Shown piece after piece: positions 25,073 to 33,373 of a stretch of 64,000 nt of DNA. The DNA is from a bacterium. Lineage in GTDB: Bacteria; Zixibacteria; MSB-5A5; WJJR01. The number at the start of each line of letters is the position of its first letter. The stretch's first letter is position 1. The translations under genes and the position numbers were made by a program. The notes beneath the pieces were generated by a model. That model saw only the letters and a list, made by a program, of their open reading frames with translations. It did no database searches and had not been told where the DNA came from. The stretch is from assembly GCA_035559435.1 (NCBI GenBank), contig DATMBC010000103.1, forward strand, positions 75,693-139,692, given 5' to 3'.

Positions 25073-27619
25073 TCACAGGCGTGCCCGCAGTCCAACATAC
25101 ACATTGCGCTTGGCGGCTGGAATGAACAACGGCCCCTCCTCATCCACATAACCGCCGGTCTCGTACTCCTCGTCGAACAGATTGTTGATCTGCGCAAACA
25201 GGTCGACGCCCGCCCAGCCGATTGCCTCCTCCAGTTTCACCACGCCGCGCAGGTTGAACACGGTGTAGGGGGCGATGCGTTTTTCCCGCTCGTTTGAGTT
25301 GTCGATGTAGAGCTCCCCGGCATGGAACAGATGACCGGAGATGCTCGCGTAGCGATGCTCGTAGGTGAGCCGCAGGTTGGCCAGCCGGTTCGGAAAGCCG
25401 GCGATCGTGTTGCCGCCGCGATCAACCGTGTCGATCGGCAGGACCTCGCCCCAATTGGCCCAGTCGGGGACATACTCAATGAATTGATCGAAGTAATTGT
25501 CCGACAGCGACGTGTTTCCCTCCAGCGTGAGCCCCCGCGCCGGCGTCACCGCCCAGGCCAGTTCGATCCCCTGATGGATCGAAGTGGGGGCATTGGCGCG
25601 GATCGGCACTCCATCATCGTTGATCTGGCCGTTGTAAACGATCTCGTCATGGAACCGCATCTGGTACAGATTGGCCTCGACGCGCCAGCGCGGTTTCTGC
25701 CACGACAGCCCGACCTCGTAGTTGATCAGCCGCTCCGGATCGATGATCGGGTCTGAGCCGGTGAGGACTCCGTCGCCGCCGCTTTTCACGTCGCGGAAGA
25801 AGGAGTGGGCGTCGGCGTAGTAATCCGTCGCGTCGAAAACCTCGTCGTTGGTCGGCTCCTGCTCGTTGTAACTGACACTGGCAAACGCGGTCCAGCCATC
25901 GGCGGGACGTACCGTCAATCCGAGCCGCGGCGAGACAAAATGGTAGTCGGTGCTGTGCTCGACCCGCTGGCCGTAGGCATTCGGAAAGCGGTTGGCGGTC
26001 AGTTCGTAGCGTTTGAACGAATACGACAGCGCGCCGGTGATGGTCAGGCGCGGATCGGGCGTGAACACCTCCTGCACAAACGGCGTCAGGACGGTCTTGC
26101 GGCCATCGTAGTCGTAGTATCGCTGACCCGGGATGAAATCGGGCGGCGCGGGACGCACCGACTGCACTTCGGCCCAATGGTCGGCGGTCAGGCGACTGAA
26201 CTCGACCCCGGCGGTCAGCTCGCCGCGCGCGTGACTGCGGGTCACGCGCGGGATGAATCCCCAGAAGTCGTTGTCCACCCAGCGCCGCCGCCAGATTTGA
26301 TCGGCTTCGTCGACCATCGTCGTGTCGCCATCCGGCGCCGGCTGCGGGAAGGGATGGAGCTGGTACTGCCCGAAATCCGCCCCGGCGCGCAGTTGATCGT
26401 AGTATCCCTCGCCCTTGATGTAGTAGAGCGTGTTCTCCAGCCGCCAGAGCGAATCGGGGCGGTACTCGCTGATCCACTGGTAGTGCGGCTGGTTGAAGTT
26501 GTCGGTCTCGCCGTCCCAGGTGAATGGATTGAAGCGGCGGTCTACAGTCGGATCTCCGGTCGGACGCGGGAAGTCGTCCTGCACCTCGGGGTGGCTGTCG
26601 TAGTAAGACGTGTCGCCGTTGAGGTACCAGCGCGGCAGGCCCTTATAGGCCAGATGCGTTTGTTCCGGACCGCCGAAGAGGTTCAGACGGTTGGTCCACT
26701 TCTCATCGTAGCGCGCCGCCGACAGGAAATACGACCACAGGTCGGTCCAGGCGTTGTCACGGTAGCCGTCGGAGACAATCCGCGAGAAGCGGCCATAGAC
26801 CGCATGCTTGTCCTCGATGAGCCCCGAACTGAACCCGACGGTGAACTTGCGTGTGTCATATGATCCAAACCCCGAATGGACCGTCAACTCGCGCGATGGC
26901 GACAGGTAGTGGGTGAGGACGTTGACCGTGCCGCCGATCGAGTTGGCCCCGTAGAGGGTGGTGCCCACCCCGCGCTGCACCTGAATGTCTTGCGTGTTTT
27001 CCGGCAGGTCGGGCAGGTCGATCCAGTAGACCTCGTGCGACTCCGGATCGTTGAGCGGCACCCCGTTGACCAGCACCGAAATGCGCCGCTGAGGGAATCC
27101 GCGGATCGAAAGGTACGAGTACCCGATGCCGTTGCCGTTGTCAGAATAGGCGTAAACCCCTGGTGATTCAGTGAGCAGCATCGGGACATCCTGTGCGTAA
27201 TGGCTGCGGCGGATTTCCTCGCGCGAGAGGTTGTCGAAGGCCGCCGGCGATTCCCCCCGCCGGGCGCGTGTGCCGGTCACCACGATCTCCTGGCCCTCGA
27301 TGACCAGCGGCGTCAACCGGATCACGCCCAGATCGTCGATGCCGTCGACCGTCTTGCGGAAGGGGTGGTAGGCGACGTGCGTCACGGTCAGTTCGAACGA
27401 TCCCGGTGGCAGAGCGGCCAGCACAAAGTGGCCGTCATCGTCGGTGATGGTCGTGTAGCCGGTCCCGGGCACACGCACCGTGGCCGCCGCCACCGGACGA
27501 CCGGTTTCCGCATCGACAATCCGCCCGAACATGCCCCAGGCGGAACCGGCCATGAGGGGGAGAAGCAGACAGACGAGGAACAACATGTTCCGGGCAGATG
27601 CACCAAGGCGGCATGCCAT
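25073..27619 (-). CDS. TonB-dependent outer-membrane receptor under TPP riboswitch control
   Basis: 848 residues. It has a signal peptide (about 1-30), then a carboxypeptidase-regulatory-like domain (about 30-110: GRIVDAETGRPVAAATVRVPGTG). The plug (about 115-230) includes IEGQEIVVTGTRARRGESP as the TonB-box-like segment and SYLSIRGFPQRRISVLVNGVPLNDP. A 22-strand barrel ends in YVGLRARL. The ATG at 27619 has AAGGA at good spacing and directly precedes the signal peptide. The upstream riboswitch strongly suggests import of thiamin or a phosphate ester across the outer membrane, handing over to the symporter encoded next. Confidence 0.9.
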   Translation of the reverse strand: MACRLGASARNMLFLVCLLLPLMAGSAWGMFGRIVDAETGRPVAAATVRVPGTGYTTITDDDGHFVLAALPPGSFELTVTHVAYHPFRKTVDGIDDLGVIRLTPLVIEGQEIVVTGTRARRGESPAAFDNLSREEIRRSHYAQDVPMLLTESPGVYAYSDNGNGIGYSYLSIRGFPQRRISVLVNGVPLNDPESHEVYWIDLPDLPENTQDIQVQRGVGTTLYGANSIGGTVNVLTHYLSPSRELTVHSGFGSYDTRKFTVGFSSGLIEDKHAVYGRFSRIVSDGYRDNAWTDLWSYFLSAARYDEKWTNRLNLFGGPEQTHLAYKGLPRWYLNGDTSYYDSHPEVQDDFPRPTGDPTVDRRFNPFTWDGETDNFNQPHYQWISEYRPDSLWRLENTLYYIKGEGYYDQLRAGADFGQYQLHPFPQPAPDGDTTMVDEADQIWRRRWVDNDFWGFIPRVTRSHARGELTAGVEFSRLTADHWAEVQSVRPAPPDFIPGQRYYDYDGRKTVLTPFVQEVFTPDPRLTITGALSYSFKRYELTANRFPNAYGQRVEHSTDYHFVSPRLGLTVRPADGWTAFASVSYNEQEPTNDEVFDATDYYADAHSFFRDVKSGGDGVLTGSDPIIDPERLINYEVGLSWQKPRWRVEANLYQMRFHDEIVYNGQINDDGVPIRANAPTSIHQGIELAWAVTPARGLTLEGNTSLSDNYFDQFIEYVPDWANWGEVLPIDTVDRGGNTIAGFPNRLANLRLTYEHRYASISGHLFHAGELYIDNSNEREKRIAPYTVFNLRGVVKLEEAIGWAGVDLFAQINNLFDEEYETGGYVDEEGPLFIPAAKRNVYVGLRARL

Positions 27620-27650
27620 GGCCACAGTCCTTTCCCGGGGCCTTAAAGCA

Positions 27651-27680
27651 CAAAACCGTTTCCGGTCTTGCGGAAACGGT
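27651..27680 (-). terminator. Intrinsic terminator, likely expression platform of the TPP riboswitch
   Basis: On the minus strand a 10-bp perfect stem (27671-27680 with 27655-27664, ACCGTTTCCG type) is followed by TTTTGTGCTTT. It sits between the aptamer and the receptor start. TPP binding would be expected to favour it and stop transcription. Confidence 0.75.
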
Positions 27681-27721
27681 ATCAATCCGATGCCGGGTTG
27701 TCCTCTCCCGACATCCACCTG

Positions 27722-27812
27722 GTCCGTTTCCCTACGCCGGCATTACCCGGATCAGGTTCGAGGGGTATGATCTCAGGCCCCGAAAGCGGGGACCATCCCC
27801 ACGAACTCAGGT
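27722..27812 (-). ncRNA. TPP (THI-element) riboswitch
   Basis: Read on the minus strand, the conserved core of the thiamin-pyrophosphate aptamer is present: GGGGATGGTCCCC, then CCTGAGATCATACCCC, CGAACCTGATCCGGGTAATG and CCGGCGTAGGGAAAC. CTGAGA and ACCTGATC...GGTAATGCCGGCGTAGGGA are the diagnostic THI-box strings. It lies about 100 nt upstream of the TonB-dependent receptor, with a terminator hairpin between. An Rfam TPP covariance search should hit this strand. Confidence 0.96.
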
Positions 27813-27818
27813 CACCCG

Positions 27819-27847
27819 ACTATACGCAGTTTCCCCGGCGTTTGCAA
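27819..27847 (-). promoter_or_regulatory. Sigma-70-type promoter of the TPP riboswitch transcript
   Basis: On the minus strand, TTGCAA (27842-27847), a 17-bp spacer and TATAGT (27819-27824). The start would fall at about 27812, right at the 5' edge of the aptamer. Confidence 0.7.
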
Positions 27848-27923
27848 GCGGGTCAAATCCTTGCCAAAACTGTCCATGCGGACCCGGCGAGCGCGTATAT
27901 TCCGGGTCCACAGGACTCGGTTG

Positions 27924-28700
27924 ATGCCCATACTCGGCCCACTGAAACACTTTGCCGGCGACGTCCAGGGGCTGACGTTCTATTCCGGGCGGCTGTTCGT
28001 CCGGCTGTTCTCGCGCCCGTTCTACTTTGCCGACATGCTTGAGCAGATGTACCTGTTGGGTGTCGGGTCGCTGTTTCTGGTGGTACTGACCGGCGTTTTC
28101 GCCGGGCAGGGGATGGCGTTGCAGTTTTCCATCGAGTTGGCGGATTTCGGCTCGAAGAACTACTTGGGCCGGGTGATGGCGATCGCCATCATCCGCGAAC
28201 TTGGTCCGGTGCTGGCGGGACTGATGGTGGCCGCGCGCGTCGCCGCCGGGATCACCGCCGAACTGGGATCGATGAAGTCCTCCGAGCAGATTGACGCCCT
28301 GGTCGCCTTCGGCGTCGATCCGATCAAGAAACTGGCGGTGCCGCGCTTCTGGGCGCTGTTCATCATGATGCCGATTCTCACGATCATCTGCGACTTCGTC
28401 GCCATCGCCGGCGGCTACATCATCGCCGTCTACATCGCCCACAGTTCGGGCACCGCCTATTGGACGAACGTGATCTACAAACTGACACTGGGCAATTTCA
28501 TCATCGGGCTGGTCAAACCCTTCCTGTTCGCCATGATCATCGCGTCGATTTCGACCTACATGGGTTTCTCGACCGCCGGCGGCACCAAGGGCGTAGGCCG
28601 TTCGACCACCGACTCGGTGGTCGCCTGCTCAATCACCATCCTGATGATCAATTTCCTGTTCACCCGCCTGGTCGTGCCGCGCCTGCAGGGGTTGATGTAG
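27924..28700 (+). CDS. mlaE: MlaE-type ABC transporter permease
   Basis: 258 residues, 5-6 transmembrane helices. The family core is GVFAGQGMALQFSIELADFG, then IIRELGPVLAGLMVAARVAAGITAELGSM with the Glu-rich coupling helix, and GGTKGVGRSTTDSVV. MlaE is the inner-membrane permease moving phospholipids between the membranes. The ATG at 27924 has AGGA 8 nt upstream. mlaF follows after 3 bp; mlaD comes two genes later. No MlaB or MlaC gene is in the cluster. Confidence 0.93.
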   Translation: MPILGPLKHFAGDVQGLTFYSGRLFVRLFSRPFYFADMLEQMYLLGVGSLFLVVLTGVFAGQGMALQFSIELADFGSKNYLGRVMAIAIIRELGPVLAGLMVAARVAAGITAELGSMKSSEQIDALVAFGVDPIKKLAVPRFWALFIMMPILTIICDFVAIAGGYIIAVYIAHSSGTAYWTNVIYKLTLGNFIIGLVKPFLFAMIIASISTYMGFSTAGGTKGVGRSTTDSVVACSITILMINFLFTRLVVPRLQGLM

Positions 28701-28703
28701 AGC

Positions 28704-29477
28704 ATGATCCGGTTCGAGAACGTGTCGTTTGCCTATGGCGCCGTCCCGGTGCTGCGCGACGTGAGTTTCACCGTTGCCCCGGGCGAGACGGTCGTCATGC
28801 TCGGTGTCTCCGGCTCGGGCAAAAGCACCATCCTCAAGTTGGTCGCGGGGCTGGTGCATCCGCAGACCGGACGGATCTGGATCAACGGCCGCGACATGAC
28901 CCATGCCGGCGAGGGCGAATGGAGCGCCCTGCGCACCAAGATCGGCTATGTCTTTCAGGGCGGCGCGCTCTTCGATTCGATGACGGTGGGCGAGAACATC
29001 GGCTACGCCCTGCTGGAGCACACCGACAAATCCATCGCCGAGATCGAGCAGGTGGCGCGCGAAACGCTGCGCTTCCTCAATCTGTCGGAGGAGATCATCG
29101 ACGAACTGCCCGATGCCCTCTCCGGCGGGATGCAGAGGCGGGTGGCGATCGGGCGCGCGGTGGCGGCCGTCGATCCGCTCATCATGCTCTACGATGAGCC
29201 CACCACTGGATTGGACCCGATCTCGACCAAGGCGATCACCGAATTGATCCTGAAGCTGCAGCGGGTCAAGCGTGTCTCCTCAATTGTCGTCACGCACCAG
29301 ATTGCCGACGCCTTCGAGGTGACCAATCACTTCATCGTCCTGCACAACGGCGTGATGGTCTTCGACGGAGACGGCGCGGCGCTGGTTCGTTCGTCGCAGC
29401 CGCACGTGAGGGAATTCCTCACGCCCTTCCTCGATTCGGTTCAGGCGATGCCGTCGGACGGGAGGGCGGGAGCGTGA
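28704..29477 (+). CDS. mlaF: MlaF-type ABC transporter ATPase
   Basis: 257 residues. Walker [10 protein letters not shown] (about 34-42), Q-loop in [21 protein letters not shown], signature [14 protein letters not shown], Walker [15 protein letters not shown] and H-loop VVTHQ are all present. The phrase GALFDSMTV is characteristic of the Mkl/MlaF branch. The stop overlaps the GTG start of the ArsC-type gene (GTGA), so translation is coupled. Confidence 0.94.
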   Translation: MIRFENVSFAYGAVPVLRDVSFTVAPGETVVMLGVSGSGKSTILKLVAGLVHPQTGRIWINGRDMTHAGEGEWSALRTKIGYVFQGGALFDSMTVGENIGYALLEHTDKSIAEIEQVARETLRFLNLSEEIIDELPDALSGGMQRRVAIGRAVAAVDPLIMLYDEPTTGLDPISTKAITELILKLQRVKRVSSIVVTHQIADAFEVTNHFIVLHNGVMVFDGDGAALVRSSQPHVREFLTPFLDSVQAMPSDGRAGA

Positions 29478-29881
29478 CCATCCTCTTTCTCTGCACGGGC
29501 AACTCCTGCCGCTCGCAGATGGCGGAGGGGTTTGCCCGCCATTTTGGCGGCGGGCGCTTTGCGGTCGACTCCGCCGGACTGGAAGCGCACGGCCTCAACC
29601 CGCAGGCGGTCGCGGCGATGGCCGAAATCGGCATCGACATCAGCGCCCAGCGATCGAAAGTCATCGATGCGGCCATGATTGATTCCGCCGACCTGATCGT
29701 CACGGTCTGCGATTACGCCCGTGAACACTGCCCGGTGGTCCCAACACGCGTCCGCCAATTGCACTGGTCGTTTGATGATCCGGCGAAGGCCACGGGAACG
29801 CCGGAGGAGGTCCGGGCGGTCTTTCGCCGCGTGCGCGATGAGATCGGCGCCCGGGTGCGCGCGCTGGTCGAGTCGCTCTGA
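29474..29881 (+). CDS. arsC: ArsC-type arsenate reductase / low-molecular-weight phosphatase family
   Basis: 135 residues from a GTG overlapping the mlaF stop. The P-loop CTGNSCRS gives Cys7-x5-Arg13. Two further Cys, C79 and C86 in [12 protein letters not shown], have the 7-residue spacing of the relay cysteines of thioredoxin-coupled arsenate reductases (C82 and C89 in Staphylococcus). [12 protein letters not shown] is also ArsC-like. Arsenate reduction is the expected activity, but there is no arsR or arsB nearby; instead the gene sits inside an mla operon. Confidence 0.85.
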   Translation: MTILFLCTGNSCRSQMAEGFARHFGGGRFAVDSAGLEAHGLNPQAVAAMAEIGIDISAQRSKVIDAAMIDSADLIVTVCDYAREHCPVVPTRVRQLHWSFDDPAKATGTPEEVRAVFRRVRDEIGARVRALVESL

Positions 29882-29950
29882 GGAGCGCCCGGCGGTTGCG
29901 CCGGGACTGCAATTGTTGTTTCATTGGGCGGGGAAACGAAAGCGAGTGCT

Positions 29951-30274
29951 ATGGGTTCCTGTTGTTCCGCCATCGACGCTTTGGCCATCCAGTATGTGCG
30001 CGAAATCGCCGTCGTCCTGCGCACCCGCGACCTGGAGAAGGTCAAGTCGTTCTATCGCCGCTGGGAGAAGGTCATGGACATGGTCCCCATGCCCGATGAC
30101 ACCCAGCTGGAAATCGACATGCACAAGATGATCCTCGAACTGCCGGCGCTCTCCGATCTGCACGCCGAATCGCTGGCGTGGCTGGAGGCGAAGGGCGAAG
30201 TCTGGGATGTCCGCGGCAACAACTGCACGCACGGTTGTGAGCCGGGGTCGTGCGGACGCAAGGCGGTGGGGTGA
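29951..30274 (+). CDS. Small Cys-rich protein of unknown function
   Basis: 107 residues, not recognised. Cysteines cluster at both ends: MGSCC at the N-terminus and NNCTHGCEPGSCG at the C-terminus, with a charged helical middle (LRTRDLEKVKSFYRRWEKVMD). The terminal Cys sets suggest metal or metalloid binding or redox chemistry. There is no signal peptide, so it is cytoplasmic. It lies between the ArsC-type gene and mlaD, and its TGA overlaps the mlaD ATG. The ATG at 29951 is chosen over a TTG at 29924. Confidence 0.6.
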   Translation: MGSCCSAIDALAIQYVREIAVVLRTRDLEKVKSFYRRWEKVMDMVPMPDDTQLEIDMHKMILELPALSDLHAESLAWLEAKGEVWDVRGNNCTHGCEPGSCGRKAVG

Positions 30275-31209
30275 TGAAACGCAGCGGACGGGTGCCGTGG
30301 GTCGAGGTTCGGGTCGGCATGGTGATTCTCTTCGCCTTCGCCGTGCTGCTCTGGGCCGCGTTCAACGGCAGCGGGATGACCGTCTTTGAAAAGACCGACG
30401 AACTGCATGCCTACTTCAACGATGTCAGCGGCCTGGTCTTCGGCTCGCCGGTCTGGCTCGGAGGCATCGAAGTCGGCAACGTCACCAAGATTGAATTTGT
30501 CGAGCGCGACGGGGTTGGCATGATCCATGTCGCGTTCCATGTCAAGGAAGCGGCCTGGTCGCGCCTGTCTGAGCGCTCGCAGGTCTCGGTGGGCACCATG
30601 GGGTTGATGGGCGATAAGTTCATCGCGGTGAGCATGGGCAAACCGGGCGAAAAACCGGTCGAGCCCGGCGCGACGCTGCCCACCGCGGTCTCCACCGACA
30701 TGACCTCGGTCTTTTCCGGCGTTCCGGCGCTGATGGACAGCGTCAAGATCACCCTCGGTCATCTGAACACGACCCTGGCGCGCGTCGAAAACGGCGAAGG
30801 GCTGCTCGGGCGGCTCACCACTAACAGCGCGACATCCGATGAGATCGACTCGCTTCTGCATGCCTCGCGGCTGGCGATGCGCGAGCTGGTCACCACCCAG
30901 CGCCGGCTGGTGGCCGCGATGGAAGGGGCGGCCGGCTCGATCGACACCTTGGCGCATGATGTCCTGCACGGCGATGGCACATTGGCGCGGCTGGTCTATG
31001 ATTCTTCGCTTTACGTTAATCTCCGCGATGTCTCCGCTCGCAGCGATTCGCTGCTGGCCCGATGGGAATCCGGGCCGGGGACCATGGGACGGCTGTCGTC
31101 AGATTCGATGCTGTATGTCCAGGTGCGTGACGTGGTCGCCGACACCCGGCGTCTGCTCGACGACATGATGGCCAACCCGAAAAAGTACTTCAAGTTCAGC
31201 GTGTTTTAG
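30274..31209 (+). CDS. mlaD: MlaD-like MCE-domain protein
   Basis: 311 residues. A single N-terminal transmembrane helix (VGMVILFAFAVLLWAAF) is followed by one MCE domain (about 35-125: DVSGLVFGSPVWLGGIEVGNV, then GLMGDKFIAV). A long helical C-terminal part (about 150-311) could form a tunnel with other subunits. It binds and guides phospholipid between MlaFE and periplasmic partners. It starts on the stop of the preceding small gene and ends the operon; a repeat element follows. Confidence 0.92.
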   Translation: MKRSGRVPWVEVRVGMVILFAFAVLLWAAFNGSGMTVFEKTDELHAYFNDVSGLVFGSPVWLGGIEVGNVTKIEFVERDGVGMIHVAFHVKEAAWSRLSERSQVSVGTMGLMGDKFIAVSMGKPGEKPVEPGATLPTAVSTDMTSVFSGVPALMDSVKITLGHLNTTLARVENGEGLLGRLTTNSATSDEIDSLLHASRLAMRELVTTQRRLVAAMEGAAGSIDTLAHDVLHGDGTLARLVYDSSLYVNLRDVSARSDSLLARWESGPGTMGRLSSDSMLYVQVRDVVADTRRLLDDMMANPKKYFKFSVF

Positions 31210-31242
31210 AGATCACTGAGTGGTGCAGGAGCCAGGCAAACC

Positions 31243-31389
31243 GTTCACCTCTCCCCTAGGGAGAGGTCGATCCGCCGAAGGCGGATCGGGTGAGGGGACA
31301 CGGCGTGCCGGACTGAACACGTGTTGTGCCCTCACCCGCGGCGTCCGCCGCTGCGGACGCCGCGACCTCCCCCAACGGGAGAGGTGAAC
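31243..31389. repeat. MITE-like dispersed repeat with 13-bp terminal inverted repeats
   Basis: The ends are GTTCACCTCTCCC (31243-31255) and its exact complement GGGAGAGGTGAAC (31377-31389). Between them are nested palindromes: CCGCCGAAGGCGG-type, a GGCGTCCGCCGCTGCGGACGCC hairpin, and GGGTGAGGGGACAC facing GTGCCCTCACCC. The whole 147 bp would fold into a branched cruciform. No coding capacity is seen. It resembles small non-autonomous mobile repeats common in bacterial intergenic DNA. Confidence 0.75.
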
Positions 31390-31456
31390 TGACTTCACTC
31401 GTTCATGCTCGTTTGCATAAGGAATCATCGCACTCAAACTCTCCAAAGGGTTACCC

Positions 31457-32230
31457 ATGACCAACGCCGACTTTGCCGCTGAAATCGAGAAGTATATTCG
31501 CCCGGCGACCTTCCCGGTGGCGATCAAGATGCTCAAGCCGGGGGAGCCGTTGCCGCCGAAGGTGAAACGTCCGAAGGCCGATCTGGGCTTCGAGGCCGCC
31601 ATCTGCCAGGTGATCGGGCTGGCGCGACGATATGGCTGGGCGTTGGCGGTCGCGCGTGATGATATCTCCTGCCCGATCACCAAGGCCTTCTTTGGCTTCG
31701 AGGAGCGGGTGCCATATCTGACCGAAGGCCACGCCTGCGCCGGCATGTACACCGCCAGCGCCGAGGCCGGCGCGCGCACCGAAGCGGCGATCCCGCACTT
31801 TCCGCATGGCGAATACGATCGTCTGGTCTGCGCGCCGCTGGCGAAGGCGCAGTTCGACTGGGATGTCGTGGTCATCTACGGCAACTCGGCGCAGGTAATG
31901 CGACTGGTGACCGGTGCGCTCTACCAGGGCGGCGGGGTGATGCCATCGCAGACCGCCGGACGGGTCGATTGCGCCGACCTGATCATCGGCGCGATGAAGT
32001 CCGGCCAGTGTCAGTATGTGCTGCCCTGCTATGGCGACCGCATCTTCGGCGGCACCACCGATGAAGAGATGGCCTTCTCGCTGCCGAAGGCGAAGATGAT
32101 GCAACTGGTCGAGGGGCTCGAAGGCACCCAAAAGGGCGGCGTGCGCTATCCGATCCCGACCTATCTGCGCTTCACCGGTGAGTTTCCTGAGTCATACCGG
32201 AAGCTGGAAGACTTCTGGGACAAGTCCTGA
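31457..32230 (+). CDS. DUF169-domain protein
   Basis: 257 residues covering a full DUF169 domain: an N-terminal PVAIKMLKPGEPLP, ICQVIGLARRYGWALAVARDDISCP, a middle LVCAPLAKAQFDWDVVVIYGNSAQVMRLV, and CADLIIGAMKSGQCQYVLPCYGDRIFGG. Several conserved Cys (ICQ, SCP, VCAP, DCAD, GQCQ, PCYG) suggest a metal cluster or redox role, but the function of the family is not established. AAGGG lies 9 nt before the ATG. It is the first gene after the repeat element, so it probably has its own promoter. Confidence 0.8.
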   Translation: MTNADFAAEIEKYIRPATFPVAIKMLKPGEPLPPKVKRPKADLGFEAAICQVIGLARRYGWALAVARDDISCPITKAFFGFEERVPYLTEGHACAGMYTASAEAGARTEAAIPHFPHGEYDRLVCAPLAKAQFDWDVVVIYGNSAQVMRLVTGALYQGGGVMPSQTAGRVDCADLIIGAMKSGQCQYVLPCYGDRIFGGTTDEEMAFSLPKAKMMQLVEGLEGTQKGGVRYPIPTYLRFTGEFPESYRKLEDFWDKS

Positions 32231-32243
32231 CCGGCCGCGGGCG

Positions 32244-32263
32244 CACGGGTCTGAAGACCCGTG
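32244..32263 (+). terminator. Hairpin after the DUF169 gene
   Basis: A perfect 8-bp stem CACGGGTC/GACCCGTG with loop TGAA lies 13 bp after the stop, without a U-tract. Similar 'acgggtct-gaa-gacccgt' hairpins occur as extragenic palindromes, so termination is not certain. Confidence 0.45.
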
Positions 32264-32331
32264 CCACCGCTCGGCTGGCCAATTCGTCGCGCGGACCCCC
32301 GCCGTTTAAACATTCGCCGCGAGCCACGACC

Positions 32332-32763
32332 ATGACATCCGACACACTCCGCATCGTCAACGAGCCGCATGCCACCGCCGACGATATCGCGCTGGTGAAA
32401 AGCGCCCTCTACGAATTCAACATGCTGCGCATGAACGACCACAAGCCGCAGCCGATCAATCTGTTCCTGCGCGACCAGGACAATGTCATCTATGGCGGAC
32501 TACTGGCCAACTGCTGGGGGCAGTGGGCGCATATCGACTTTCTCTGGATCGCCGAGCAGGGAAGAGGGCACGGATACGGGGCGCGGATGCTCGAGATGGC
32601 TCATGCGGAGGCGCGCGCCTTCGGCTGCCGCGGCGCCTATCTCGAGACATTCAGTTTTCAGGCGCGGCCCTTCTACGAGCGCTTCGGATACAAAGTCGTT
32701 GGCGAAGTCCGGGATTACCCGCCGGGGCAGACTTACTACTTCATGGCGAAGTCCCCGTTGTGA
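32332..32763 (+). CDS. GNAT-family N-acetyltransferase
   Basis: 143 residues. The acetyl-CoA pyrophosphate loop is in LWIAEQGRGHGYGARMLEMA (about 74-93, the Q/RxxGxG/A motif). AHAEARAFGCRGAYLETFSFQA and PFYERFGYKVVGEV follow, as in small GNAT enzymes. The acceptor substrate cannot be read. There is no strong ribosome site before the ATG. It is probably a stand-alone or loosely linked gene. Confidence 0.85.
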   Translation: MTSDTLRIVNEPHATADDIALVKSALYEFNMLRMNDHKPQPINLFLRDQDNVIYGGLLANCWGQWAHIDFLWIAEQGRGHGYGARMLEMAHAEARAFGCRGAYLETFSFQARPFYERFGYKVVGEVRDYPPGQTYYFMAKSPL

Positions 32764-32836
32764 ACGCGTGAAACAATCGCGCCGGTCGTCCCGATTCCCT
32801 CAACCAAACGGCAACTCCCTGCGTATTTGATGCTTT

Positions 32837-32862
32837 CACGCGGGGAAATGGGTCTCCGCGTG
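32837..32862 (+). promoter_or_regulatory. Hairpin in the leader of the YfiT/DinB gene
   Basis: CACGCGG (32837-32843) and CCGCGTG (32856-32862) can pair around a 12-nt loop. The hairpin stands just before the ribosome site GAGGTGA (about 32868-32874), so it might modulate initiation or be the 3' end of the preceding transcript. Confidence 0.35.
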
Positions 32863-32879
32863 CGATCCGAGGTGACCGC

Positions 32880-33359
32880 ATGCTTTCTGCCGCCGAACGC
32901 CAGGAACTCATCGAGAAGATGCGTCAACTGCCCGACCAGATCGAAGCGGCCGTGCGCGGGCTGAACGATGCGCAACTGGACACCCCTTATGGCCCAGGGA
33001 AGTGGACGGTGCGCCAGGTGGCGCACCATTTGGCCGATTCGCACATGAACGCCATTATCCGCATGAAGCTGGTGCTGGCCGAGGACAACCCGACGCTGAA
33101 GCCCTACAATCAGGATGATTGGGCGCGCTTCGAGGATGCCGCGAAACTGCCGGTCGCGCCGTCGCTGTCCATCATCCGCGGGGTGCATGAACGCATGGTG
33201 CACATGCTGCGGCAGGCGCCCGAGTCCGCCTTCCGGCGCACCGCGCATCATCCCGAGCATGGCACGATCACGCTGGATGATTTGGTCGGCATCTATGGCC
33301 GCCACGGCGAGAAGCACTGTGGCCAGATCACCGGCTTGCGTTCGGCCCGCGGTTGGTAG
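32880..33359 (+). CDS. DinB/YfiT-family putative metal-dependent hydrolase or thiol transferase
   Basis: 159 residues forming the DinB four-helix bundle. Metal-binding His are visible in RQVAHHLADSHMNA (the first His pair) and in GRHGEKHCGQI near the end. YNQDDWARFEDA is typical of the YfiT branch, which includes bacillithiol S-transferases. The thiol used by this organism is unknown, so the activity remains open. GAGGTGA supplies a good ribosome site. Confidence 0.82.
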   Translation: MLSAAERQELIEKMRQLPDQIEAAVRGLNDAQLDTPYGPGKWTVRQVAHHLADSHMNAIIRMKLVLAEDNPTLKPYNQDDWARFEDAAKLPVAPSLSIIRGVHERMVHMLRQAPESAFRRTAHHPEHGTITLDDLVGIYGRHGEKHCGQITGLRSARGW

Positions 33360-33373
33360 CATCATTGCGCCTG

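Noticed and set aside
32274-32292. GG-N10-GC match (TGGCCAATTCGTCGC) before the GNAT gene
   Set aside because: The -12 reads TCGC and the -24 TGGCC; in GC-rich DNA this is expected by chance.
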